Source of the DNA: Nostoc sp. MG11 | GTDB taxonomy: Bacteria > Cyanobacteriota > Cyanobacteriia > Cyanobacteriales > Nostocaceae | Length of the DNA: 64,000 nucleotides | Assembly: GCF_014904695.1 (NCBI RefSeq) | Contig: NZ_JACXXN010000017.1 | Coordinates: 1 to 64,000, forward strand | Direction of reading: 5' to 3' | Shown here: one piece after another, positions 1 through 8,486 of the stretch | Layout: every line of letters starts with the position of its first letter | Numbering within the stretch: the first letter of the stretch is position 1 | Position numbers and translations under genes: made by a program | Notes under the pieces: model-generated | What the model was told of the DNA's origin: nothing | What the model saw: only the letters and a program-made list of their open reading frames with translations | Databases searched by the model: none

Positions 1-80
1 TAATTAAAATAGCACTTGAATTAGTTAATCCTCAACATCTCAAAAATTGGTTTACAAATTGCTGTTACTGTACCTCATAA
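1..80 (+). CDS. C-terminal fragment of a probable IS630-type transposase (cut by window edge)
   Basis: The frame from nt 3 is open from the window edge to TAA at 78-80 and ends with WFTNCCYCTS. This cysteine-rich ending resembles, from memory, the last residues of IS630-family transposases common in cyanobacteria. Only 25 residues are visible, so no catalytic residue can be checked. It could equally be the end of another protein. If it is a transposase, the next gene lies just downstream of an insertion sequence, which fits the repeat-rich surroundings. Confidence 0.35.
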   Translation, partial: IKIALELVNPQHLKNWFTNCCYCTS

Positions 81-96
81 ACTACGAATTTGCTGT

Positions 97-573
97 ATGA
101 ATCCCCAACTAACCTCTGTCGAAATCCAAGAACTTCAGCAACTTCTTCAAAACGACACCCCAGCACAATATGCACTTACCACCCTGCAACAACACAACGG
201 CAATCTAGAAGCTAGTTTTGATACACTCTGGCAAGAGAAAGTCGGCAAAACAGATTATGGTAAGGGCAAAAAATCTCTATTGCAACTCACCCTCAATGAA
301 ATCCGCACTGAAATCTGTGGTGATGATGGTTTACGGGGCAAAATCAAAGAATACACCAATAACCCTGGTAGTGCTTCTTTGTTCAATAGTATCATTGGCT
401 CACTGGTTGCCGTTGCAGCAGTACATGGAATACCGATTGATGGTGCGTAGGCGTAGCCCGTCGTAGACATCGCGACAATTGTCGTGTTATATATTTTGAA
501 AATTGGAATAAACGTTTTCTGCAAATATACAGAGCAAGCAAGTGAGGGGAACAAGGAAGACAAGGGAGAATAA
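97..573 (+). pseudogene. Small membrane-type hypothetical gene interrupted by a 27-bp repeat
   Basis: An ATG at 97 opens a frame of 117 codons that stops at TAG 448-450. Residues about 5-45 resemble a UBA-like helical bundle (AL..L...NGNLE..FD.LW), followed by a basic segment and a hydrophobic stretch, SIIGSLVAVAAVHGIPIDGA. The stop lies inside a short interspersed repeat. Beyond the repeat the same frame continues as ATIVVLYILKIGINVFCKYTEQ and ends at TAA 571-573. The two hydrophobic pieces look like the halves of one C-terminal membrane hairpin. The unbroken gene would have encoded about 149 residues. As it stands the product loses its last roughly 33 residues, so it is either a shortened protein or a pseudogene. 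Function is not recognised. Confidence 0.6.
445..473. repeat. Short interspersed repeat inserted in a coding frame
   Basis: The 29-bp element starts GCGTAGGCGTAGCCCGTCG and ends ACATCGC. A close relative (GCGTAGGCGTAGCTCGTCGG...) sits at 14707-14735. GCG flanks both ends, so the net insertion is 27 bp. It keeps the host frame but brings two TAG codons (448-450 and 454-456). Confidence 0.75.
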
Positions 574-586
574 CTCCTGATTCTCC

Positions 587-1225
587 TCATGTTCCCGGTA
601 AATTCCGTAAACGCTCATCTAAATGAGTGCGGTCTGCCAAAGCCTTCAATAGTGGGCCATGTGAGCCAAATTCTACAATACTAACCGACCCAACAGGGCA
701 TCCCAAACGAAACCGGAAGCGTCCCACATCAATCCCTAGCAAACTACACAGAATAATTCTGATAGTTGCCTTATGAGCAATAACTAAAACATTGCCACTG
801 TTGTAAAGCTGCTTGATTTCTTCAATTACCTGCAAGGAACGAGAAGCAATTGTTACTGCCATTTCCCCACCAGTTGGCGCGTACCAAGCCGGGTCGGCTG
901 ACCAACGAATATAATCATCGTGATATTCACGGCTAATTATTTCTGGCGTTTTTCCTTCCCACTGGCCATAGTTAATTTCCTTTAAACCATCCCGCAGTTC
1001 TGGTTCCAGCCCAATGGCTGCACATAGGGGTTTTGCTGTCGCCACAGTTCGCTTCATTGGACTGCAAAAGATTGCTGTCCAAGGTGTAGAAATGTATGCA
1101 GATGCAAAAGCCTTTGCCATTTCCAAGCCTTCTGGGGTAAGTTCTGAGTCTATAGAACCACAAAAAGCATTATTTCGGCTGGCTTCTGTCTGTCCATGAC
1201 GGAGGAAATAAAGAGTTAGGCTCAC
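587..1225 (-). CDS. Histidine phosphatase family protein (phosphoglycerate mutase-like)
   Basis: The protein (212 aa) starts with the family signature YFLRHGQTEASRN, where the RHG histidine is the phospho-acceptor. SPMKRTVATA follows in the middle. The second catalytic histidine is in VLVIAHKATIRIIL. Length is normal for the branch that holds cobalamin pathway phosphatases (CobC), phosphoserine phosphatases and sugar-phosphate phosphatases. The sequence does not decide the substrate. The start is a GTG at 1225-1223, which places RHG at residues 9-11 as in relatives. It converges on the broken gene upstream with 13 bp between the stops. No partner gene is adjacent, so it is probably monocistronic and cytoplasmic. 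Confidence 0.85.
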   Translation of the reverse strand: MSLTLYFLRHGQTEASRNNAFCGSIDSELTPEGLEMAKAFASAYISTPWTAIFCSPMKRTVATAKPLCAAIGLEPELRDGLKEINYGQWEGKTPEIISREYHDDYIRWSADPAWYAPTGGEMAVTIASRSLQVIEEIKQLYNSGNVLVIAHKATIRIILCSLLGIDVGRFRFRLGCPVGSVSIVEFGSHGPLLKALADRTHLDERLRNLPGT

Positions 1226-1372
1226 AGTATATTCTTAGCAATTGTGAATTTAGGAGCGCTAACAATCAGAGGTAGCTGAAGATAGTTAATGCCTACGATA
1301 TGTTACTACGAATTTATAACATTTTTGATAAATTAAATTAATCGATGAATTACCTTTAAGTTTTAGCAAGGG

Positions 1373-1406
1373 TGCGATCGCCTACGGCGGAACGTAGCCC
1401 ATCGCA
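1373..1406. repeat. HIP1-containing palindromic repeat
   Basis: A 34-bp element running from TGCGATCGCCTACGGCGG to GTAGCCCATCGCA. A nearly identical copy is at 48977-49010. The ends (TGCGATcg/atCGCA) are inverted. Confidence 0.7.
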
Positions 1407-1467
1407 AGATTTCTCACCATCTAGTTGATACTATAGGAATCTGGTTTGATTTCTGAAAAAATACGTA

Positions 1468-1590
1468 GGGGAGCCAGTTGCGTGGGCGGGTCTCCCGACT
1501 TGAGCAAACTGGCGTTGTGTTAGCGACAGCGTAACGCACCAAAACATCAATAATGGTGCGTTACGAACTTCGTTCTAACACACCCTACAA
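1468..1590. repeat. Composite interspersed repeat with GTAACGCACC hairpin
   Basis: The left part (GGGAGCCAGTTGCGTGGGCG... to AACTGGCG) belongs to the same family as the element near 46606-46675. The right part holds a 10-bp inverted repeat, GTAACGCACC at 1531-1540 and GGTGCGTTAC at 1555-1564, and ends CACACCCTACAA. Such elements are common in Nostoc-type intergenic DNA. Confidence 0.65.
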
Positions 1591-1681
1591 TACCTAATTC
1601 CGCTCTAAAATCAAATAGTAATCCTATATCTCCATCTTAAATAGTCTGGGTACGAGATTAAATCAATATCTATTTATACAT

Positions 1682-1719
1682 AAAAAGCTGGAAGCTATTC
1701 AAATCTTTTAGCTTCCAGC
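1682..1719 (-). terminator. Intrinsic terminator-like hairpin, minus strand
   Basis: A 10-bp stem, GCTGGAAGCT (1687-1696) with AGCTTCCAGC (1710-1719), has a 13-nt loop. On the minus strand it is followed by TTTTTA. No obvious minus-strand gene ends just before it; the nearest is the hetP-like gene, which has its own hairpin. Confidence 0.45.
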
Positions 1720-2398
1720 AGTTGCTATATAAATGCCAATTTACAAAGCAGACATAATCCCGGTTGGGAGGACTAGGATTACGTTAGCCAAAACAGAAGT
1801 GTATTAGCTTTAAGTTCTACAAGCCACAACTACGATTTCACTGTAACTTTTCTATTTCCGTTTTTAGTGCTGGTGCTAAAAGTGAGTTTTTTGAACTCAA
1901 GCAACACCAACCTGAGTGTAGAAAGTTTTATAAGCTACGCTTTCGCCGTTTGCCACCGCCGGAAGACATATAAATGGATTGACTTACGAAGTTCCGCCCG
2001 GACTTCTAGGAAGCAGTCGCTCCAAATTCTTTTTGCTCAGACTTCCTCGGAAAAGAACCACCAACAGCAACAGTTAGATCGTCGGTTTTGGTGTAGAAGT
2101 TATCTAATCCATGAAATACTGACTGTTTTAGCAATCAGTTTGATGTATTTCACAGTCATAACTAGAAAATTAATTTGTTTGCCAAGTACCTCTGTCTTTT
2201 TGTTTAAGTTGTTATTTTTAATTTAAAGTATTTCATCAGTATATATTTGCCATTTTGGCAGATTTTTGAAGATAGCTGATGAAATTTATTACATCCCATG
2301 CTGATGTATAATACTTTGTTGACTACGACACGCTTATGTAGTCCAATGTAATAATAATAACATTTTATCTAGAATATTAATTTAATAATTCCATAAAT

Positions 2399-2430
2399 CA
2401 ATACGCTTGGCGCTAACACCAAGCGTATTG
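2399..2430. terminator. Strong hairpin downstream of the hetP-like gene
   Basis: A perfect 12-bp stem, CAATACGCTTGG (2399-2410) with CCAAGCGTATTG (2419-2430), has an 8-nt loop. It sits 79 bp past the stop of the minus-strand hetP-like gene. There is no clean U-tract on either side, so it may be an RNA-stabilising or repeat hairpin instead of a true terminator. Confidence 0.45.
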
Positions 2431-2508
2431 AGTTTCAATTGCTGATTTATAGATGATATCCTCACCTAAATTATTCTGATCTCGACTGCTACCACGGATT
2501 TTGGTTTT

Positions 2509-2847
2509 TTACTTTCCAACTACTTCAAGATAAGCCAAGTCTTTAATTTTGCTTAAGCAGCTTGGTGAAACATTACTATCAGACCTGGAATCATTAGAAT
2601 GTTTGACTATTTTTAGATTTTCCTTTTGCTGTTGATTTGACCTACTAGCTTGAGTATTTTCTTTGAGCAATCGGTTGTATGTGCGGTAGGGAATGTAATG
2701 TAGAGGATTGTAGCCAGCAAATCGCAGCATTAAAACACATGCCCAGGAATACTTTCCGGCAAGAATTGCTTCCACTACTTTATCAAAATGTTGATTTTTC
2801 ATTGTCTTGTCTAAGTTGCTACTAATGCCAGGAACGTTTTGATTCAT
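2509..2847 (-). CDS. hetP: HetP-family heterocyst differentiation protein
   Basis: The protein has 112 aa. Its core, residues about 20-66 ([20 protein letters not shown] then [20 protein letters not shown]), matches my recollection of the domain shared by HetP and its homologues (Asl1930, Alr2902 and Alr3234 in Anabaena PCC 7120). These proteins control commitment to heterocyst formation. The C-terminal 45 residues are polar and low in complexity, as in the family. The start ATG (2847-2845) gives the expected short N-terminus before the domain. Expression probably depends on a distant upstream promoter: two HetR-box-like palindromes lie at 3355-3371 and 3433-3449, so the leader would be about 0.5 kb. 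The next minus-strand relic upstream is HetC-like, and hetC-hetP is the known gene order in Anabaena. The family is clear; which paralogue this is remains open. Confidence 0.8.
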   Translation of the reverse strand: MNQNVPGISSNLDKTMKNQHFDKVVEAILAGKYSWACVLMLRFAGYNPLHYIPYRTYNRLLKENTQASRSNQQQKENLKIVKHSNDSRSDSNVSPSCLSKIKDLAYLEVVGK

Positions 2848-3354
2848 AGTATTTAGTGGTCTTGCTGTTTTTAATTAAGTTTGTTGGCTGCTCAACCGTA
2901 ATTCCCCAGCTTTTCCTCGATTAATCAAGGAAATTACTGCTGGTTGCTTCTCGGCTGAAGCTTTTGCTTGTTAGTGAGTGAAAGGTAAAAATTTACTTCT
3001 TGTCTTGTCGTGCGACTGGCAAGATCAAAACCTCGATGTGGTTTTTAATAGATGCAGTTTTGTCCTATTTAAATTTTCAAACTTCTAATTCAATTAATTT
3101 TCTCTAATTGACTACCTACATATAATATTTCTTACTGATTAAGAAATTTCCGGTAAAGCTGCACATTTTTTAGTCTAGTAGAGAAGAATTATTTATCTTT
3201 GAATATTAAGAGCAACACTCGTATTTATACTCTGTTTTTACCCTTAATTTTATCTGCTAAATTAGCATGCTCATGAATTAAATTTACTGAACATATTTCA
3301 GGATTTCCTTATGTATTGTGCAACTTTTAAGTTTGTCCATTTTCTCCATTTTAT

Positions 3355-3371
3355 GGGGGGTGCTACCCCTC
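3355..3371 (-). promoter_or_regulatory. Putative HetR binding site (box 1)
   Basis: The 17-mer is GGGGGGTGCTACCCCTC. Its core GGGGT-N3-ACCCC has the same arms and spacing as the 17-bp HetR target known upstream of Anabaena hetP (GAGGGGTCTAACCCCTC), with 13 of 17 positions identical; three of the four differences are in the 3-nt centre. It lies about 510 bp upstream of the hetP-like start codon. Confidence 0.55.
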
Positions 3372-3432
3372 ACTTACTATTATTTGGAACTTTGATTATC
3401 TTTAATATACTAGAAATTTTGTTATTAACTAT

Positions 3433-3449
3433 GAGGTGTAACACCCTTC
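3433..3449 (-). promoter_or_regulatory. Putative second, weaker HetR box
   Basis: The 17-mer GAGGTGTAACACCCTTC keeps the form GAGGxGT-N3-ACCCxTC, with one mismatch in each arm against the hetP HetR target. It is centred 78 bp beyond box 1 on the same non-coding stretch. Confidence 0.35.
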
Positions 3450-3547
3450 AATTTGGCAGTGAGATAGTTAACATTAGAAAAACTATTACTGGCCATAGTT
3501 ATTGAAAATATTTTCACATCTCATACATCAAAAACTGTTGTCTATGC

Positions 3548-3573
3548 AAAAAAAGCCTTTATTGACAAGGCTT
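3548..3573 (-). terminator. Rho-independent terminator, minus strand
   Basis: Read on the minus strand, AAGCCTT, a 7-nt loop and AAGGCTT form a stem directly followed by seven T (the run of A at 3548-3554). It should stop transcripts arriving from the HetC-like region at 3953-4649 and so insulate the hetP promoter region. Confidence 0.65.
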
Positions 3574-3952
3574 ATAGCTGTAAATATTTGATAACCCACA
3601 GTAACTTTATCTGATTATTTCATGAGTAATAGTCAGTAACAACATATTCTAAATTGTTGAATTTATGATATTAATATTTAACTTTTTAATTCAGCGATAA
3701 GAAAATATAGCAAAACATCTGACAATAAATGTTTTAACTAATAAAGATATAGTAATTTAAACTTTATAGCCCTAGCTAATTTATGCTTAAATCACAAGCA
3801 AACCAAATGAAATATTACTTATGTCTATTTCCTAACTACAAGCCAATGATGAAAGTAAAATCACAGATGCACTTGTAATTGAGTGAAGTAGTAATAAAAA
3901 CTGCCAATTACCCATGATTTACTAATGTCTAGTAGGTATTGACGCCGTGCTT

Positions 3953-4649
3953 TCAAAACAATACTTCAAACACTGGGCGCGAGAACCATCGCTTACCTAT
4001 CGCGTGATCACGAAATAGCGATCGCCTTAACTCACTAAACAACTACATAATAAATTCCTTGCCAATGAACTATCCAAAGGTTATAATATGAGTCCAGCTT
4101 ACTCAAGCTCGCCCTTACCGATAGCACTTCATATCCTAAAGTTTGGGCTGCTTCTGCTAAATCCTGGAGAAACGCACCCATACGTTTCACCGCTGCTAAG
4201 TTCCGCAGGCTATTTAGGCTCAAGCGCGTATCCCAGTATTGGCTAACCATCGCCAAATACGTCGCGCTACAATCTGGTGAATTTTGCTGTTGAATAAGGG
4301 GACATAGAGGCCACAATTGAGTTATTGAACGAGAGTCAACTGGTGCAGTCCGAATGGCTAGCAGACTGTTTGATTTTGGATTGCCAGATGGCAGATTAAT
4401 TACATTAGGAAGAAGTTTTAGGTAAAGAAAACTGCTATTGTCTTCAATCCCATCTAGACTGTAGCTAGCCAGTTCGTTACCAAGTTGAAACTCATAGAGA
4501 ACCCAAACTTGGCTAAATTCTGACTTTAGGCTTGTATCCCCTGTCACTAATCTCAAAAATTTGAAGTTGGCAACTTTCGGAGTGGGAGATTGCTGGTTAT
4601 TTGTATATTTCAGTTCTCCCTGAACTCTTAATGACGAAGAGGAGTTCAT
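3953..4649 (-). pseudogene. Remnant of a HetC-type peptidase-C39 ABC exporter
   Basis: The open part (204 aa, ATG 4649, stop TAG 4037-4035) has a divergent N-terminal region of about 115 aa. A peptidase C39 domain follows: PLIQQQNSPDCSATYLAMVS, then SLNSLRNLAAVKRMGAFL, then WIVHWQGIYYVVV. The order and wording match the C39 domain of cyclic-nucleotide-regulated/HetC-type exporters. The frame breaks just after the C39 histidine region. The following bases, read one frame over, give AIGKRWFSRPVFEV, the usual next C39 block, ending at 3953. The transmembrane and ATPase parts, more than 550 residues, are absent. The catalytic site is DCSATY where active members have DCGAAC. I read it as a frameshifted, truncated relic. 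Confidence 0.6.
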
Positions 4650-5451
4650 GGTTTAATTTCGGTTTTTTGGGTAAGCTTCTTAACTTGTGTGAGGCGAGCA
4701 GTTAGAGGGCAAAAAAGTTGATAAATATCTGAATGATTGAGTTTTACATCATTCCAACAGCCTTTGTAAAACGCAATTGAACGTGTTTTTAATCACACAT
4801 TACCGAGGTAAAATTTCTCAGTAGCTTTCCGTAAGAGAAAGTTTGGAAAACAAAATTTTACTAGCAAAACCAAACTCCTGTTTTAGACTAGAGTATTAAT
4901 CATCTGTCTTCGACTCTTGTCGTCAATAAATATTTCATACTTTATCCAGTATTCATTTCTTGAATTGTCCTAATTTTTAAGTTGAGATTCCTAGCAAATA
5001 AATTTTTTCCAGTTGAAATTTGTCAATTGTCAACATAATCTGGGAAATATTAGGAATTTTTAGGGCTAGTTCTGGTAATATTGGCATTTTTTTAACCAGT
5101 AGTCTAAAGTTCTAAATCTTTCAACTCTTACCATTACTTAAATTTTCCTTCGTTTCCGGAAACACCCGGAAAATAAAATCTTAGATGTAATCTCTGCTTT
5201 CTCAGATGAACATCAGGTACATTTTGAAGCGCACATATTAAAACATCTATGTACATGAATTTGTATCTAAAGTTGCAAATTTAAAGTTAGATCACCCGGC
5301 GATTGAGTACACTAATAACGTAGCCGTCAACCTCAAGAGCATTGTTAGCAAATGTCTAAAACCTCTGCACTACAAGAGTTCATCAGCAGTGGTTAGTAGT
5401 AATTACAACTGACCACTGTTGAGATTTAAAATGCTCTTGGCTGATACGCTA
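4650..5451. other. AT-rich intergenic region with nested inverted repeats
   Basis: No coding frame is credible. The right end has two nested inverted repeats: CAAGAGCATT (5334-5343) with AATGCTCTTG (5430-5439), and inside it CAGTGGT (5387-5393) with ACCACTG (5412-5418). They lie just past the stop of the minus-strand GH116 gene and could mark its RNA 3' end, though no U-tract follows. Confidence 0.45.
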
Positions 5452-7908
5452 TTACTTAATGGTTAAGTAAATTGCCCAAATTGCCATTGCTCGCAGGTAA
5501 GTACTAGCACGGAAAGTACCAGCAACGGTGATAGCTTCAGGTGTGCGAAATTGCAGCCCATTATCGTAAATTTGTCTGACCACAGCTTGTGTCAACTTAA
5601 ATGCTTCATCCTTCATTCCCATTTGCACAAGAAAAGCCGCCAGTCCAAAGTTTATTCCCGTCCAGACTTCCAAGGGATGAGTCGCTTTGGGGTTTTCTGG
5701 TGAACCATCGGGACGAACACCATTAGCAGCCCCAAACTCACCTTGGCAAAATTTCACAAAGCAAGCATCATAAACAGTTTTCAGGGCAGAGAGGGCGCGA
5801 TCGCTCGGTACAATATCCGGTAATCCCAACAGACGGGCGTAGAATTGTCCGCATAATTGATCTGCCATTACCACATCGGAACCACTATTACTATCGAGTT
5901 TGTAATATTGACCATTCCAGAGTTTTTCGTCGTAAATGGGGCGAGATTGTTTTAACCAAGCTTCATAAGTGGATTTTTGAACCGCCATCGCGCCGAGGTC
6001 ACCAAGATTGTGATTTAATAAAATTTCGCTGATGGCGATCGCTGCTTGTAGCGCTGCTAACCATAACCCACCACAATAGGCACTTACGCCCTGTAACCGC
6101 CAGTCATCGAAGGTTTGATCAGGCGCACCGGAATTTTCAGGAATTCCATCACCATCTAGGTCAAATGTTTTCAGGTAATCTAGAGTTTGAGCGATCGCAT
6201 CCCAACAATCTGCCAAAAATTCTACATCGTCAGCACCCGTGAGTAGAAAATCTCGGTATACTTGCAATACAAAATCGCTACCTAAATCCTTCCATAAATT
6301 GCAGTCTTGATAGCTGGTGTAGTTGGTTTTTTCCCAAACGTGTTCATTGGGTGCGCCTAAATCGTGGGGTGTTGCGCCTGCGACTTTGCGAACTGCGATC
6401 GGGCTTTCTGCCTTGATTGTCAAGTAATAACCAATTATCCGGGGAGTATCATCACCTTGAGGAATTGCCCGTGCAAATGCCCGCATCACCGATTTTTCTA
6501 GTTCGGGAAACAGCATCAGCAGCGCAAAAGAACCATATAACCGCACATCTAGGCTTTCGTACCAGCGGTAATCTAAGCATTCCAATACTGCAAATTGACC
6601 GATGGGGTCAAGTTTTGATGCCGCACTCCAGAGAGTACCGCCGCTGGTGAGGTCGTAAAGCTCATTAAATAGAGCCATTTTAAACCAGTCGGGTAAATCT
6701 TCCCGGTCGAGAATGGGTTGTTGCCAGTTTTGAATTTGCGATCGCCAACTTTGATATTGTTGTAGTGCAGTAGATGCGATCGCCCAAGCATTATTACCAT
6801 CATTACCAAAAAAGTCTGTATATCTGCGATAATAGTTAACCCCAGCAGCAAATTCTGTGATGGGGAAATCCCAGACCAGTACAAAAGGGATTTCCAGAGT
6901 TTCACCTGGTTGGAGAGTAAAACGAATTGCGATCGCAGCCCCTAACTGTTCACCTTCTACTGCTGGATTTGCATCTATAGAATTAGGCAAAGAGCCATCT
7001 TGAGCAAAGCTTTGCCACACATCATCACCCATTCCCACAGGATTCCACCGAGTGTGGTGAAATACCTCAACTTCGGGAAGTTTCAGCGTCGCAATACACC
7101 AACTTCCGTCCCCTTCCTGCAAAGCATCATTACCAACCCGACTTAAAACACAACCAAACTGTTGTGTATCTTCAACAATCTGGTTATAATTCCCTTTACT
7201 TTCACCCCAGCGCGGCTGATACTCGTAAACTGGACTACCATCATCACGCACCCGCACTTGAGGAGATTTGAGAGCGTTAGTAAACCAGCCCACCATATTT
7301 TGCCAAGTGAGCATAATGCTAAGAGTAATAGGTGCATCTGTAGGGTTGTGAGCATTCCAGAGGAACACCGCTACAGGGTAGCTAGTTTCTTGGTAATTAT
7401 CTGCCCAGACAGGAGAAAATTGCTCACAAGTCAACTGTGCTTGAAATACATTTTCATACACAAACCAGCTACGGGGATACAAAGCGTGATATTCGCCAGT
7501 TTTGTATTGTTGGTTGATAGGGGATTCTCCCTCTCCCCCACTCTCCCACTCTCCCACTCCTCCACTCTCTGGATACCATTTCCACCCTTGCAAACTGCTA
7601 TCTTCTGGCGGTTGCGTAGATAAAGCGTAGGCTTGGGAAGATGTGCTATTGGACTCAAACACACTGAATTGACAAGCAGGGACGTTTTTGAAGATATGTT
7701 CACCGCCATCAATATGCCACAGATTAAAATCTCCCCGTGAAGAACGACCGATGCAACCTGCACCAAAGCCACCTAGAGGCATACCATGCCAAGGCCCATC
7801 ATCGATATTACTAGCGTAGCGAACGGTATAAGGCTTGTCCCAGCCTAAACCGATGGGACGATTCCAAGTGCAAGACGGAATTTTTACGGAGCGTTGATTT
7901 GTCATCAC
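5452..7908 (-). CDS. GH116 family beta-glucosidase/glucosylceramidase-like protein
   Basis: This 818-aa protein has the layout of the GBA2/GH116 family. The N-terminal beta domain has MPLGGFGAGCIGRSSRGDFN and a catalytic (alpha/alpha)6 domain follows. The predicted nucleophile is E416 in WFKMALFNELYDLTSGG. The acid/base is an Asp in PDQTFDDW, which begins at about P596. It should cleave beta-glucosides such as glucosylated lipids or aryl glucosides. No signal peptide is visible, so it is probably cytoplasmic. Residues about 113-128 (SGGVGEWESGGEGES) are coded by a CTCTCCCACTCTCC-type low-complexity tract (7527-7572), which looks like a tolerated repeat insertion in a loop. The gene stands alone, with over 500 bp free on each side. 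Start ATG 7908; a second ATG follows at 7905. Confidence 0.88.
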   Translation of the reverse strand: MMTNQRSVKIPSCTWNRPIGLGWDKPYTVRYASNIDDGPWHGMPLGGFGAGCIGRSSRGDFNLWHIDGGEHIFKNVPACQFSVFESNSTSSQAYALSTQPPEDSSLQGWKWYPESGGVGEWESGGEGESPINQQYKTGEYHALYPRSWFVYENVFQAQLTCEQFSPVWADNYQETSYPVAVFLWNAHNPTDAPITLSIMLTWQNMVGWFTNALKSPQVRVRDDGSPVYEYQPRWGESKGNYNQIVEDTQQFGCVLSRVGNDALQEGDGSWCIATLKLPEVEVFHHTRWNPVGMGDDVWQSFAQDGSLPNSIDANPAVEGEQLGAAIAIRFTLQPGETLEIPFVLVWDFPITEFAAGVNYYRRYTDFFGNDGNNAWAIASTALQQYQSWRSQIQNWQQPILDREDLPDWFKMALFNELYDLTSGGTLWSAASKLDPIGQFAVLECLDYRWYESLDVRLYGSFALLMLFPELEKSVMRAFARAIPQGDDTPRIIGYYLTIKAESPIAVRKVAGATPHDLGAPNEHVWEKTNYTSYQDCNLWKDLGSDFVLQVYRDFLLTGADDVEFLADCWDAIAQTLDYLKTFDLDGDGIPENSGAPDQTFDDWRLQGVSAYCGGLWLAALQAAIAISEILLNHNLGDLGAMAVQKSTYEAWLKQSRPIYDEKLWNGQYYKLDSNSGSDVVMADQLCGQFYARLLGLPDIVPSDRALSALKTVYDACFVKFCQGEFGAANGVRPDGSPENPKATHPLEVWTGINFGLAAFLVQMGMKDEAFKLTQAVVRQIYDNGLQFRTPEAITVAGTFRASTYLRAMAIWAIYLTIK

Positions 7909-8486
7909 CTGATGTCACAGCGTGCAGTTACGTCAATGAAGACTAGCGCGATGTGCGATTTTTCTCAAGTAGAAGGCGGTGATAGCATAAAAATGAACAT
8001 TGATACCCACGCCCCAAGTTAAATTAAATACACAGATGAACCAATGCTGGTTGAATGAGCTTGTAAATACAGATAGTTATCAAAAATTCATAATTAGCTT
8101 TGTCTTAACTGTCTTAACTGTCCTTGACAAATAACTGCAATTTTATCAATATACTTACTAAGTTTTTACTAACATTATAAATAATTATTATAAACGCCTA
8201 CCCATGCCGAAGCCGATGAAAGAATTTCACAACTCATGAGTAAAAAAGTGCTCAAGAGCTTATCTATTAAAACCTGCGCGTTCTTCGGAAGATTTTTACA
8301 AATGCTTTAGCGCGTGAAGAAATTACATATCTTTAGATAGAAATTAGCGAATCTTAAAGTTAAAAATCCTAATATTTTATTGATTTTTTGACTAATTCAA
8401 CATCAAAATTAGATTGCTGCTTGACTGAATAAGAATTAAAGCATTCGGCTTTTTTTAGTCTAATTAAAAAATCGAGGTATGAATTG
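7909..8486. other. Divergent intergenic region, presumed promoters
   Basis: AT-rich sequence between the minus-strand GH116 gene and the plus-strand EF-hand gene. Nothing beyond presumed promoters can be supported. The only clear signal is GAGG at 8474-8477, the ribosome binding site of the downstream gene. Confidence 0.4.

Larger units (their letters stand above)
1226..2398. other. Intergenic region with interspersed repeats, no convincing gene
   Basis: This 1.2-kb stretch holds a HIP1-containing repeat (1373-1406), a repeat cluster (1468-1590) and a terminator-like hairpin (1687-1719). A 119-codon plus-strand frame at 1867-2226 has no recognisable domain and an odd composition (Ser/Leu/Phe rich, no visible RBS), so I do not call it a gene. 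Confidence 0.6.
2848..3952. other. Long non-coding leader/promoter region of the hetP-like gene
   Basis: This AT-rich 1.1 kb has no credible coding frame. It holds two HetR-box-like palindromes, a minus-strand terminator (3548-3573) that separates them from the HetC-like relic, and about 500 nt between the nearer box and the hetP start. A 64-codon plus-strand frame at 3311-3505 overlaps both boxes and looks random. Confidence 0.55.

Noticed and set aside
1867-2226. 119-codon plus-strand frame in the intergenic region after the phosphatase
   Set aside because: No domain, no ribosome binding site, composition unlike neighbouring proteins.
3311-3505. 64-codon plus-strand frame overlapping the HetR-like boxes
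   Set aside because: The overlap with palindromes and random composition make a regulatory region more likely.
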